From contig CAYGDY010000005.1 in NCBI GenBank assembly GCA_964348795.1, forward strand, positions 51,885 through 115,884: a stretch of DNA of 64,000 bases. Reading direction: 5' to 3'. Both the position numbers and the translations under genes were made by a program. Each line of letters opens with the position of its first letter. Positions within the stretch are counted from its first letter, which is position 1. Below are positions 51,490 to 59,750 of this stretch, one piece after another. Source of the DNA: JADLAT01 sp964348795 (lineage in GTDB: Bacteria > Pseudomonadota > Alphaproteobacteria > Micavibrionales > Micavibrionaceae). Below the pieces are notes generated by a model that was given only the letters and a program-made list of their open reading frames with translations, made no database searches and was not told the origin of the DNA.

Positions 51490-51924
51490 ATGACGAGTCC
51501 CAACAGTGTAATTGTTCCGCCGGATTATGATCCTGAAAAGGATAAGGGGAAGTTTATGAATCCGGTCATGCTTGAATATTTTCGCCAGCAGTTGATTGCC
51601 TGGCGGAACGAGTTGCTCCGTGAATCCAAGGAAACCATCCAGAACACGTTGCAAGGGACCGAATTGCAACAGCCTGATCTGACGGATCGGGCTTCTGCCG
51701 AGACCGATCACGCGCTGGAACTGCGCACCCGCGACCGCGAGCGCAAGCTGATTTCCAAGATCAACTCCACGCTGGAGCGATTGGATGACGGTGAATATGG
51801 CTATTGCGAGGAAACGGGTGAACCCATTTCGATTGCCCGCCTGAAAGCGCGCCCGATTGCCACGCTCAGTATCGAGGCGCAGGAACGCCATGAACGCCTC
51901 GAAAAAACCCAGCGGGATGATTGA
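51490..51924 (+). CDS. dksA: DksA/TraR-family transcription factor with degenerate zinc finger
   Basis: Protein of 144 residues that binds the RNA polymerase secondary channel and works with ppGpp. The coiled-coil region (MLEYFRQQLIAWRNELLRES and RDRERKLISKINSTLERLDD) leads to GEYGYCEETGEPISIARLKA and RPIATLSIEAQERHE. Only one cysteine remains of the four zinc ligands of E. coli DksA. This single-Cys form is common in alphaproteobacteria, so it is not a defect. It lies between fliX and the flgH operon. Confidence 0.93.
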   Translation: MTSPNSVIVPPDYDPEKDKGKFMNPVMLEYFRQQLIAWRNELLRESKETIQNTLQGTELQQPDLTDRASAETDHALELRTRDRERKLISKINSTLERLDDGEYGYCEETGEPISIARLKARPIATLSIEAQERHERLEKTQRDD

Positions 51925-51990
51925 GGGATAAAATGGCTATCATGCGATGTCATAAGCCATTACTAAGTTGAGCTGAGAATTTCACAGTAT

Positions 51991-52077
51991 CGTCATCGCG
52001 AGGCCACGGAAGTGGCCGTGGCGATCCAGAAAAAACTGGATTGCTTCGTCAGCCCTGAGGGCTTCCTCGCAATGACG
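51991..52077. repeat. palindromic repeat family A, copy 3
   Basis: CGTCATCGCGAGG to CTCGCAATGACG with inner GGCGATCCAG and CTGGATTGC arms. It lies between the converging dksA and flgH genes, where the hairpin may end transcription from both sides. Confidence 0.88.
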
Positions 52078-52111
52078 TTGTGTGTTCGTAAGACCTCAGG
52101 ACGACACGGTT

Positions 52112-52861
52112 TTAAAACGGAAACACAATGTCATAGAGCTGTTGCCCGTAGCGGGGTTGCTGGACATCCGTAATCTGGCCTTCACCGCCGTAGGAAATAC
52201 GCGCCTCGGCAATTTTTTCATAGGAGATGGTGTTTTCAATGGTGATATCCTGTGGACGGATCACGCCATCCACCGAGAGGTTACGCTTCTCGAAATTGAC
52301 CAACACTTCCTGCCGTCCGTGGATCACCATATTGCCATTGGGCAAAATTTGCGTGATAAGGGCCGCAAGCTGGACATTGATTTTTTCCTTCCGGTCGATA
52401 CTGCCCGTGCCCTTGTGATTGGAATCCGAGGTTTCGCCGACGAGATTTGTGGGATCAACCTCTTCCGGCAGAAATTGATGGAGGCCTGTTTCCATGCCGA
52501 GCAGGGCGGGCAAGGCGGCATTTTCACTGCTTTCCCGTGTGCGTTCGCTTTCGTTGTCCAGCTGAGCTTTGTCGTTGATCTCGATATTGATGGTGATAAT
52601 GTCGCCCACATCATTAGCGCGCTGATCCTTGAAGAAGGTTCTGCGGTCCGCCGCCCACAGGGAATTTCTCTGAGGGATCGTGTTTTTCGGCGTGGGCATG
52701 GGCAGGCTGACCGGCTGGTATTCCTTTTGTGCCGTTGGGTTTGTAATTTGCGTCATTTCAGGCGTTTGCCCGATTTTGGATAGACGGTCCGCCGCAGTAC
52801 AACCACTCAAGAGTGTGCAGGTGAGAAGGGCGAAAGTCAGGGAAAAGTATGTTTTTTTCAT
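52112..52861 (-). CDS. flgH: flagellar L-ring lipoprotein FlgH
   Basis: Outer-membrane ring lipoprotein of 249 residues. The lipobox LLSGC near residue 21 ends the signal peptide. NSLWAADRRTFFKDQRANDV, DIITINIEINDKAQLDNES and LVNFEKRNLSVDGVIRPQDI are conserved, with a C-terminal ARISYGGEGQITDVQQPRYG. Last gene of the flgF-flgG-flgA-flgH operon. AAGGAAAAC precedes the ATG. Confidence 0.96.
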   Translation of the reverse strand: MKKTYFSLTFALLTCTLLSGCTAADRLSKIGQTPEMTQITNPTAQKEYQPVSLPMPTPKNTIPQRNSLWAADRRTFFKDQRANDVGDIITINIEINDKAQLDNESERTRESSENAALPALLGMETGLHQFLPEEVDPTNLVGETSDSNHKGTGSIDRKEKINVQLAALITQILPNGNMVIHGRQEVLVNFEKRNLSVDGVIRPQDITIENTISYEKIAEARISYGGEGQITDVQQPRYGQQLYDIVFPF

Positions 52862-52888
52862 AGTGTGTTTTCCTTCTTTTGCGGGAAG

Positions 52889-53842
52889 CTACTGGATCGT
52901 GACTTCTTTACTGCCCGTGATAAGGCCTTCAATGGTTTTGTTGGAACTGGCGTTTAAAATCCGGATGGTCTCGCCCTTTGTCCCGTTTTGCAGGGCCTTG
53001 CCCTGTGTGGTCAGGTTCAGGCCTTTGTTATTGAGGATAACGGTCACCATGTCGCCCCGTGAGACGAGCTTGGGGGCTTGCAGGTCCCCCCGTTTGACAG
53101 GCTTGTCAGGCTGGAGGATCCGGCGGGGAGTCATGCCGACCAGATCCTCCTCCTTCAGCACAACGTCGCGGTTCATGGTTTTGACCGGTACGTCGATAAA
53201 CACAATGTCATAAGCACTGATCACGTCACCGCTCTGCGTCGCCGTTTTCAAAACCGGCACGGAGAGCAGGCGGGAAAGGGTACCCGAGATATTGAGACTG
53301 TGTTGGGGATCCTTGCGTGACGGGGCTACCAGCACCGCCTCGAAACGGTCCTGATCCTTGAGCAGTTTCAAAGAGGAGATTTCAACAGTCTGCGGGGCGC
53401 CCTTGGGCAGGATGATTTCCGCGTTCTGCGCGGGGAGGAGGAGCTCAAAGGGGCCCTCCATGCCTTGTGCCGTGATTTCATCTTTCAGGGCTGTTTCAAT
53501 CAGGGGCTGGTCAATGACCGTGGCTTCGCGTTTTATGACGATCTGGTCCTGTGTCGTGGCGGGTCTCCATGGTAGATCGAGCGCGACCGCGATGCGGAGC
53601 AGGGTATGGGCATCCAGCACCATATCTTCGCCTGGATGGGGCGCCGCGCCGAGAATTTTGTCTTCCTCGCGCTCCAGTCCGGTAAACAGATCGCCCAGCG
53701 TGATGCTGTCCCCCGAGAGGATCGCCTGTTTCTTGAGGGCCACCGCCATGGCACCTTGAGTGCTCAATCCCAGAAGGCCGAGCGCTATCGCGCCGCTGAG
53801 AATCCCCTTGCGAAGAGCCGTATGTAATTTTTCCTTACGCAT
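52889..53842 (-). CDS. flgA: P-ring assembly chaperone FlgA
   Basis: Periplasmic chaperone of 317 residues needed to polymerise FlgI. There is a signal peptide (GAIALGLLGLSTQGAMA, residues about 17-33). The C-terminal SAF-type domain is visible, with VISAYDIVFIDVPVKTMNRD, GMTPRRILQPDKPVKRGDLQ and MVTVILNNKGLNLTTQGKAL. It is longer than the roughly 220 residues of E. coli FlgA; the extra length is the N-terminal region. Gene order flgG-flgA-flgH is typical of alphaproteobacteria. Confidence 0.92.
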   Translation of the reverse strand: MRKEKLHTALRKGILSGAIALGLLGLSTQGAMAVALKKQAILSGDSITLGDLFTGLEREEDKILGAAPHPGEDMVLDAHTLLRIAVALDLPWRPATTQDQIVIKREATVIDQPLIETALKDEITAQGMEGPFELLLPAQNAEIILPKGAPQTVEISSLKLLKDQDRFEAVLVAPSRKDPQHSLNISGTLSRLLSVPVLKTATQSGDVISAYDIVFIDVPVKTMNRDVVLKEEDLVGMTPRRILQPDKPVKRGDLQAPKLVSRGDMVTVILNNKGLNLTTQGKALQNGTKGETIRILNASSNKTIEGLITGSKEVTIQ

Positions 53843-53884
53843 TGTATACCCCTTTTAATGTGCCCCGTGTTGTATCTTGTGCCC

Positions 53885-54670
53885 TTATCTGAGTTGCGAA
53901 ACGGTTTGAAGCATTTCATCCGATGTTGAAATAACATTGGAATTCATTTCATAGGCTCGTTGTGCGGCAATCAAGCCGGTGATTTCCTCCACCACATTGA
54001 CGTTGGATTGTTCCAGCGCGCCCTGACGGATGGCCCCGAATTCATCCACGCCCGGGGTGCCTGTGGTGGCGGTGCCGGACGCATCGGTTTCGACAAAGAA
54101 GTTATCGCCGATGGCTTCCAGACCCGCAGGGTTTACAAAACCTGCCAGTTGCAGTTGCCCGACATTCTGAGAGGCGGTTTGGCCTGGAATTTTCACGAGC
54201 ACTTCCCCCGAGCCATTGATGTCGATGCTGGTGGCGTCAGCAGGAATGGTAATGCCAGGATCCACGAGATACCCCTGTACGGTCACAATCTCGCCGTTTT
54301 CGTTCATCTGGAAGGTCCCGTCGCGGGTGTAGGCAATATCGCCGTTGGGCATTTGGACCTGAAAATACCCTTCGCCTGTGACAGCCAGATCCAGAGGGTT
54401 TTCTGTGATTTTAATCGCGCCCTGTCCGTTCATCCGGTACACGGAGCCCGTCCGGACCCCCAGACCCATCTGGATTCCGGAAGGGACTGTTGTGGCCGCA
54501 TCGGACGAAGTCGAGCCGGGCCGGTCTATATTCTGGTAGATCAAATCCTGAAAGGCCGCCCGCTGGCGCTTGAAGCCCGTGGTGGTCATGTTGGCGATGT
54601 TGTTGGAAATCACATCCACGTTGGTTTGCTGGGCCAGCATCCCTGTCGCGCCGATATCAAGTGATCTCAT
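53885..54670 (-). CDS. flgG: flagellar distal rod protein FlgG
   Basis: Rod subunit of 261 residues, the standard length. The N-terminus is MRSLDIGATGMLAQQTNVDV and ISNNIANMTTTGFKRQRAAF; central GVRTGSVYRMNGQGAIKITE and the C-terminus LEQSNVNVVEEITGLIAAQR with MLQTVSQLR are FlgG-specific. It follows flgF by 30 bases. Confidence 0.97.
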   Translation of the reverse strand: MRSLDIGATGMLAQQTNVDVISNNIANMTTTGFKRQRAAFQDLIYQNIDRPGSTSSDAATTVPSGIQMGLGVRTGSVYRMNGQGAIKITENPLDLAVTGEGYFQVQMPNGDIAYTRDGTFQMNENGEIVTVQGYLVDPGITIPADATSIDINGSGEVLVKIPGQTASQNVGQLQLAGFVNPAGLEAIGDNFFVETDASGTATTGTPGVDEFGAIRQGALEQSNVNVVEEITGLIAAQRAYEMNSNVISTSDEMLQTVSQLR

Positions 54671-54700
54671 GGGTGGTTCTCCTTAAGGGTTTTGTGTCTG

Positions 54701-55423
54701 TTATGCTTTTGTCAGTTTCTGTATGGCGGTCTGGAGCCGTTCATGTTCGCTTTGTATGACGTTCTGGACCGACTGAAAGGCCCGCAAGGTCTCAACCATG
54801 CGGGTCATCTCCAGAACGGGCTTGACGTTCGATCCTTCCACTTCGCCCTGTTTGACCCGTGTGTTTGTGGGGGACAGAGTGCCGGCTGTCGTGGTGTAGA
54901 TGTTGTTTCCTGTGGGTTTGAGGTCTTGCTGGTTGGAAAACTCAACGACCATGAGCTGTGCAATCTGTCCGTCCTGATTGGAAATAAAACCTTTTTCATC
55001 AATTTTGATTTCTGTGGAGCCTTGAGGGATGCTGATAGGGGAGCCACCTTGATCGACAACCGGATAGCCTGCCGCATTCAAAAGCCTGCCATTAGCGTCC
55101 ATCTGGAAATTTCCGGCGCGGGAATAGCCGACTTTGCCATCCGGCCCCTGAACCCCGAAAAACCCCGGCCCTGCGAGCGCCGCATCGAGCGAATTGCCGG
55201 TAAAGGAGAGGGAGCCTGGCTCTGTGCTTTCATATTGCCCTCGATCATAGACAAAGGACATGGGATCATAATCGCCGCGCTCCTTATCCAGAAATTCCTC
55301 GAACAGCAGGTTCTGGGTCCGGTAGCCGCTTGTGCTCATATTGGCGATGTTATTGGCAATCGTGTCCATGTTGTTCTGGAGCGCGATTTGCTTGGACAGG
55401 CCGATATAAATACTGTTTTCCAT
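54701..55423 (-). CDS. flgF: flagellar proximal rod protein FlgF
   Basis: Rod protein of 240 residues. The N-terminus MENSIYIGLSKQIALQNNMD leads to IANNIANMSTSGYRTQNLLF; the C-terminus has EGSNVKPVLEMTRMVETLRA. First gene of the flgF-flgG-flgA-flgH operon, preceded by a sigma-54 promoter and a leader hairpin. FlgF is separated from FlgG by its N-terminal sequence and its place before flgG. Confidence 0.95.
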   Translation of the reverse strand: MENSIYIGLSKQIALQNNMDTIANNIANMSTSGYRTQNLLFEEFLDKERGDYDPMSFVYDRGQYESTEPGSLSFTGNSLDAALAGPGFFGVQGPDGKVGYSRAGNFQMDANGRLLNAAGYPVVDQGGSPISIPQGSTEIKIDEKGFISNQDGQIAQLMVVEFSNQQDLKPTGNNIYTTTAGTLSPTNTRVKQGEVEGSNVKPVLEMTRMVETLRAFQSVQNVIQSEHERLQTAIQKLTKA

Positions 55424-55447
55424 GGTTTAATCCTCAAACACACTACC

Positions 55448-55494
55448 CGTCATCCCCGCGGCAGGCTGAAAGCCTTTGCACCAACGGGATGACG
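55448..55494 (-). promoter_or_regulatory. leader hairpin upstream of flgF
   Basis: CGTCATCCC and GGGATGACG are perfect 9-base arms enclosing 29 bases with an inner AGGCT-GAA-AGCCT hairpin. It falls between the sigma-54 promoter and the flgF start, so it is in the 5' leader. It also resembles the GTCATCC-type repeats elsewhere in the window and may be one of them. Confidence 0.6.
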
Positions 55495-55503
55495 TGTATG
55501 ATG

Positions 55504-55520
55504 TTGCATGCGCCGTGCCA
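55504..55520 (-). promoter_or_regulatory. sigma-54 promoter of the flgF operon
   Basis: On the minus strand TGGCACG-N5-TGCA gives GG and GC exactly 10 bases apart. It lies about 85 bases upstream of flgF. The same spacing and TGGCACG half occur before flgI. Confidence 0.75.
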
Positions 55521-55684
55521 GTTTTGAGTGTTCTTTTATTTCAGTGTGTTATGTTTTTCTTTGATGATACAAAGCGCTTGTAAAGCCCAGAAGGGGAAGG
55601 GCCTCTCCTGTTCCTTTCAGGTAATTTTTGCCGTGCTTTGAGAGGGGCTGTATGGTATACTTCAAGGAGATTACGAGAGGTTTT

Positions 55685-55912
55685 ATGTCTGAGAATATTA
55701 CAAGTGAGCTCATTTACGAGGTTTTGAAGCAGATTCAAAAGCGGCTTGATCGGCATGAGGGTCTTTTGAAGGGGATTCAAATGGGTCAGGTCAAAATCCG
55801 TGAGGATGTTCATGAGTTGCGCGGGGATCGTTTGCGGATTGAGCGCTATATTGCCGAGGTAGAAAACCGTCTGGAGCGGGTTGAGCGGCGCTTGGAAATT
55901 ACGGACGCTTAA
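55685..55912 (+). CDS. small coiled-coil protein
   Basis: Protein of 75 residues, almost wholly helical: SELIYEVLKQIQKRLDRHEG then IREDVHELRGDRLRIERYIA and ENRLERVERRLEITDA. Small proteins with this IYEVLKxIQ start are common in alphaproteobacteria as hypothetical proteins, and the coiled coil suggests self-association. The start is preferred at MSENITSEL with GAGAGG five bases upstream. It stands alone between the flgF promoter region and ppdK. Confidence 0.7.
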   Translation: MSENITSELIYEVLKQIQKRLDRHEGLLKGIQMGQVKIREDVHELRGDRLRIERYIAEVENRLERVERRLEITDA

Positions 55913-56028
55913 AAGTAAGCCCCCATTCACCTTAATCCTTCATTCTCTGATCTTTTTTTTTGCATTTTTCGCGGCAAATATGCTAAACCCTTCCCACAAT
56001 AAATAATAAGGCGTGGAGTGCGGTAAAA

Positions 56029-58731
56029 ATGACAAAATGGGTTTACAGCTTTGGAAAAGATAAAAACGAGGGCAATACGTCCATGCGGAATTTGCTGGGC
56101 GGGAAGGGCTGTAATCTTGCGGAAATGGCTTCTTTGGGCTTGCCGGTTCCCCCTGGCTTTACGATCACAACCGAAGTGTGCACCGCGTACTATGAAAATA
56201 ACCAGAATTACCCCGAGACCTTGAAGGCACAGGTTAATGAGGCGCTCGCGCATGTCGAGCGCTCTATGGGCATGACATTCGGGGATTCCGAAAACCCCTT
56301 GCTGGTCTCTGTGCGCTCCGGCGCGCGGGTGTCCATGCCAGGGATGATGGATACTGTCCTCAATCTGGGGCTTAACGATGATACCGTACAAGGGCTGGTC
56401 AAGCAGTCGAATGATCCCCGCTTTGCCTGGGATTCCTACCGCCGGTTTATACAGATGTTCGGCGATGTGGTTCTGGGTGTGGATCATCATGATTTTGAAG
56501 ATGTGATCGAAGGCTATAAACGGGATATGGATATTCGTCAGGATACGGATATCACCGCCGAAGGTTGGCAGGAAATCGTAGGGGAGTACAAGAGGGTCGT
56601 ACACCGCGAAACCGGTAAGCCGTTCCCTCATGATCCTCAGGAACAGCTTTGGGGCGCGATTGGCGCGGTGTTTAAAAGCTGGATGGTGCCGCGCGCGATT
56701 ACATACCGTAAAATCCATGAAATCCCCGAAAATTGGGGAACGGCGGTGAACGTGCAGTCCATGGTGTTCGGGAATATGGGTGAGGATTGTTCAACCGGCG
56801 TGGCCTTTACGCGGGACCCTTCAACGGGTGAGAATTATTTCTACGGCGAATATCTTATCAATGCACAAGGAGAAGACGTGGTGGCGGGGATTCGCACGCC
56901 GCAGTCTTTGACAAAATATGGCCGTGAGCGCGAGGGATCAACCCTGCCTTCTATGGAAGAGGCCATGCCGGAGGTTTTCAAACAGCTTGATGATGTGCGG
57001 ATTACACTCGAAACCCATTTCCGCGATATTCAGGATCTGGAATTTACGGTGCAAAAGGGCAAGCTCTTTATGCTCCAGACCCGTACAGGCAAGCGCACGG
57101 CCAAGGCCGCGCTGAAAATTGCGGTGGATATGGTTTCTGAAGGATTGATTACACAGGAAGAAGCGCTTTTGCGGCTGGACCCGCAAAGTCTGGATCAGCT
57201 TTTGCACCCGACGCTGGATCCTAAGGCGCATAAAGAGGTCATTACAAAAGGCCTGCCAGCCTCGCCTGGCGCGGCATGCGGGCGCGTCGTCTTTACGTCC
57301 GAAGAAGCGGAGGAGCGTACGCATGCGGGCGACACCGTGATTTTGTGCCGTCAGGAAACCTCTCCGGAGGATATTTCCGGCATGCATGTTTCGGCAGGGA
57401 TTTTGACCTCGCGCGGGGGGATGACATCTCACGCCGCTGTTGTGGCGCGGGGCATGGGAAAATGCTGTGTCGCGGGGGCAGGGGAACTGCATATTGATGC
57501 CAAGGCACGGCTGATCCGCATCGGGGACCGTGTTATTCGGGCCGGTGATCTGCTCACCATTGATGGCTCGACAGGTGAAGTGATGTTGGGGGTGGTCGAT
57601 ACAATCCAGCCGGAAATGTCCGGCGATTTCGGGACGCTGATGGGCTGGGCCGATGCGCGCAGACGCATGGTCGTGCGGACCAACGCCGAAACGCCGCTTG
57701 ATGCTAAAACCGCGCGGGAATTTGGCGCTGAAGGAATTGGCCTCTGCCGGACGGAACATATGTTCTTTGACTCGGGCCGCATTCAAAATGTACGGGAAAT
57801 GATTTTCGCCCGTGATGAGGACACCCGTAGAAAGGCGCTGGATAAGCTCTTGCCGGAGCAACGGAGCGATTTTTCAGCGCTCTTTGAAATTATGAGCGGT
57901 CTGCCCGTAACGGTGCGTTTGCTGGATCCACCGTTGCATGAATTCCTGCCCCATGCGCCGGAGGATATTGAAAACTTTTCCAAGGCCGCCGGTATCAAGC
58001 AGGACGATGTTCTGCGCCGGCTGGAGGATCTCCACGAATCCAACCCGATGCTGGGGCATCGGGGGTGCCGCTTGGGTGTGACCTATCCTGAAATCTATGA
58101 AATGCAGGCCCGCGCCATTTTTGAAGGGGCCCTTGAAGCCGCTGGAAAAACGGGGAAAACCGTGACGCCTGAAATCATGATCCCGCTTGTAGGGACGCGG
58201 CAGGAACTGGCGATGATGCGGAAGGTTGTGGAAAATACAGCTAAGGCGGTCTTTGCCGAAAAAGGTAAAACGCTCGAGTTTATTGTAGGCACGATGATCG
58301 AATTGCCCCGCGCGGCCCTGACCGCCGAACAGATCGCGTTGGAAGCCGATTTCTTCAGCTTTGGCACGAATGACCTCACACAAACCACGCTGGGGATCAG
58401 CCGTGATGACGCCGCAAGCTTTATGCCGACCTATATCGGCTACGGGATTTTCGAGCGTGATCCGTTTGCAACACTCGATGTCGACGGGGTTGGCCAGTTG
58501 GTTCGTATCGCCAAGGAAAAGGGCCGGAGTGTGAATCCGGCGCTCAAGCTCGGGATTTGCGGAGAACATGGCGGTGATCCGGCCTCTATCGCGTTTTGTG
58601 AATCTGTGGGGCTGGATTATGTGTCTTGCTCCCCCTATCGCGTGCCGATTGCGCGTCTGGCCGCCGCCCAAGCCGCTATTCGAGAGGGGAAATCTACGGG
58701 TGCAGTGCCGCTTCAGAAAAAGATGGCATAG
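56029..58731 (+). CDS. ppdK: pyruvate, phosphate dikinase
   Basis: Enzyme of 900 residues that interconverts pyruvate, ATP and phosphate with PEP, AMP and pyrophosphate. The N-terminal ATP-grasp domain starts WVYSFGKDKNEGNTSMRNLL and has PGFTITTEVC; the mobile phosphohistidine domain has His468 in GGMTSHAAVVARGMGKCCVA; the C-terminal PEP-binding barrel has GIGLCRTEHMFF and SFGTNDLTQTTLGISRDD. The catalytic cysteine is in LKLGICGEHGGDP. All parts appear intact. GGAGTGCGG precedes the ATG. It may serve gluconeogenesis or pyrophosphate-linked glycolysis. Confidence 0.97.
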   Translation: MTKWVYSFGKDKNEGNTSMRNLLGGKGCNLAEMASLGLPVPPGFTITTEVCTAYYENNQNYPETLKAQVNEALAHVERSMGMTFGDSENPLLVSVRSGARVSMPGMMDTVLNLGLNDDTVQGLVKQSNDPRFAWDSYRRFIQMFGDVVLGVDHHDFEDVIEGYKRDMDIRQDTDITAEGWQEIVGEYKRVVHRETGKPFPHDPQEQLWGAIGAVFKSWMVPRAITYRKIHEIPENWGTAVNVQSMVFGNMGEDCSTGVAFTRDPSTGENYFYGEYLINAQGEDVVAGIRTPQSLTKYGREREGSTLPSMEEAMPEVFKQLDDVRITLETHFRDIQDLEFTVQKGKLFMLQTRTGKRTAKAALKIAVDMVSEGLITQEEALLRLDPQSLDQLLHPTLDPKAHKEVITKGLPASPGAACGRVVFTSEEAEERTHAGDTVILCRQETSPEDISGMHVSAGILTSRGGMTSHAAVVARGMGKCCVAGAGELHIDAKARLIRIGDRVIRAGDLLTIDGSTGEVMLGVVDTIQPEMSGDFGTLMGWADARRRMVVRTNAETPLDAKTAREFGAEGIGLCRTEHMFFDSGRIQNVREMIFARDEDTRRKALDKLLPEQRSDFSALFEIMSGLPVTVRLLDPPLHEFLPHAPEDIENFSKAAGIKQDDVLRRLEDLHESNPMLGHRGCRLGVTYPEIYEMQARAIFEGALEAAGKTGKTVTPEIMIPLVGTRQELAMMRKVVENTAKAVFAEKGKTLEFIVGTMIELPRAALTAEQIALEADFFSFGTNDLTQTTLGISRDDAASFMPTYIGYGIFERDPFATLDVDGVGQLVRIAKEKGRSVNPALKLGICGEHGGDPASIAFCESVGLDYVSCSPYRVPIARLAAAQAAIREGKSTGAVPLQKKMA

Positions 58732-58748
58732 GTAGCTTCTCTTTTCCT

Positions 58749-58823
58749 GTCATTCTGAGCAAAGCGAAGAACCTTGGAAGTTTGAAAATCGAGGAGAGAT
58801 CCTTCACTATCGTTCAGGATGAC
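58749..58823. repeat. palindromic repeat family B, copy 4
   Basis: GTCATTCTGAGCAAAGCGAA starts it and GAGATCCTTCACTATCGTTC with AGGATGAC ends it. It lies between the converging ppdK and ctaB genes and may terminate both. Confidence 0.85.
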
Positions 58824-58825
58824 AT

Positions 58826-59737
58826 TTAAAACACCATCACACCTAAAAACAGCGCAAATAAATAAAACACCGAATAGCCGAACATGATCTTGGCATGCTT
58901 GAGATCGTTTGAGCGCAAAACGCGCGTGCAGGAGAGTAGAAATACGGCTCCTAAAACCCCCGCAACCAGCCCGTAAAATACGCTGGCCAGCCCCAGAAAT
59001 GTAGGGGCAAGCGTAACGGGGATTAAAATCAGGGTATAGACGAGCATCTGGAATTTTGTATGCCGCACGCCTGCCACAACGGGAAGCATGGGGATATTGG
59101 CGCGCAGGTAATCTTTGTTGGCAAAAAGGGAGAGCGCCCAAAAATGCGGTGGGGTCCAGAAAAAAATCATCAGAAATAATAAAATGGGATACAGTGTGAC
59201 GTCCCCCGTCACGGCGGCCCAGCCGATCATGGGCGGAAAGGCCCCCGCCGCGCCCCCAATCACAATGTTTTGCGGGGTCAGGCGCTTGAGCCACATGGTG
59301 TAGATCACGACATAAAACAGGTTGGCGAAGGCCAACAAGCTTGCCGCCACCCAGTTCAGCGCCAGCCCCATGACCATCACCGCCCCGATCGACAGCACGA
59401 CCCCGAAAGACAGGGCCTCATCCGGTGACATTTTCCCGAGCGGCAAAGGGCGGTTTTTCGTGCGCTCCATGACAGTATCAATATCGCGGTCGTACCACAT
59501 ATTGATGGCCCCCGCCGCGCCCGCCCCAACAGCAAGGCACAACATGGCAATACATGCCAGAACAGGATGTAGGTGCGGGTGGTTTGTGGATTGTATAGCC
59601 GCGAGCATACCGGAAAAACCCGTAAAGACCACAAGGCTCATGACCTTGGGTTTTAAAAGGGAAAAGTAGTCCCCCACAGCGCTTTCTGAAGCGGAATCGG
59701 CGGTCAGTACATCGGGTGTTGAGGTCAATCCGGACAT
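58826..59737 (-). CDS. ctaB: protoheme IX farnesyltransferase
   Basis: Membrane prenyltransferase of 303 residues that makes heme O for cytochrome oxidase. The two aspartate-rich motifs are NMWYDRDIDTVMERTKNRPL and a second region around FWTPPHFWALSLFANKDYLR. About eight to nine membrane helices are visible. The start MSGLTSTPDVLTADS fits alphaproteobacterial CtaB. No oxidase genes are in the window; the gene stands 13 bases from the acyltransferase fusion, so the two may be co-transcribed. Confidence 0.95.
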   Translation of the reverse strand: MSGLTSTPDVLTADSASESAVGDYFSLLKPKVMSLVVFTGFSGMLAAIQSTNHPHLHPVLACIAMLCLAVGAGAAGAINMWYDRDIDTVMERTKNRPLPLGKMSPDEALSFGVVLSIGAVMVMGLALNWVAASLLAFANLFYVVIYTMWLKRLTPQNIVIGGAAGAFPPMIGWAAVTGDVTLYPILLFLMIFFWTPPHFWALSLFANKDYLRANIPMLPVVAGVRHTKFQMLVYTLILIPVTLAPTFLGLASVFYGLVAGVLGAVFLLSCTRVLRSNDLKHAKIMFGYSVFYLFALFLGVMVF

Positions 59738-59750
59738 GAAGTTGTTCTTA

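Noticed and set aside
51490..51924. DksA inactivated by loss of zinc cysteines
   Set aside because: The single-cysteine CEETGEPI form is common in alphaproteobacterial DksA proteins.
55927..58671. Minus-strand frames opposite ppdK
   Set aside because: Antisense shadows of an intact ppdK.
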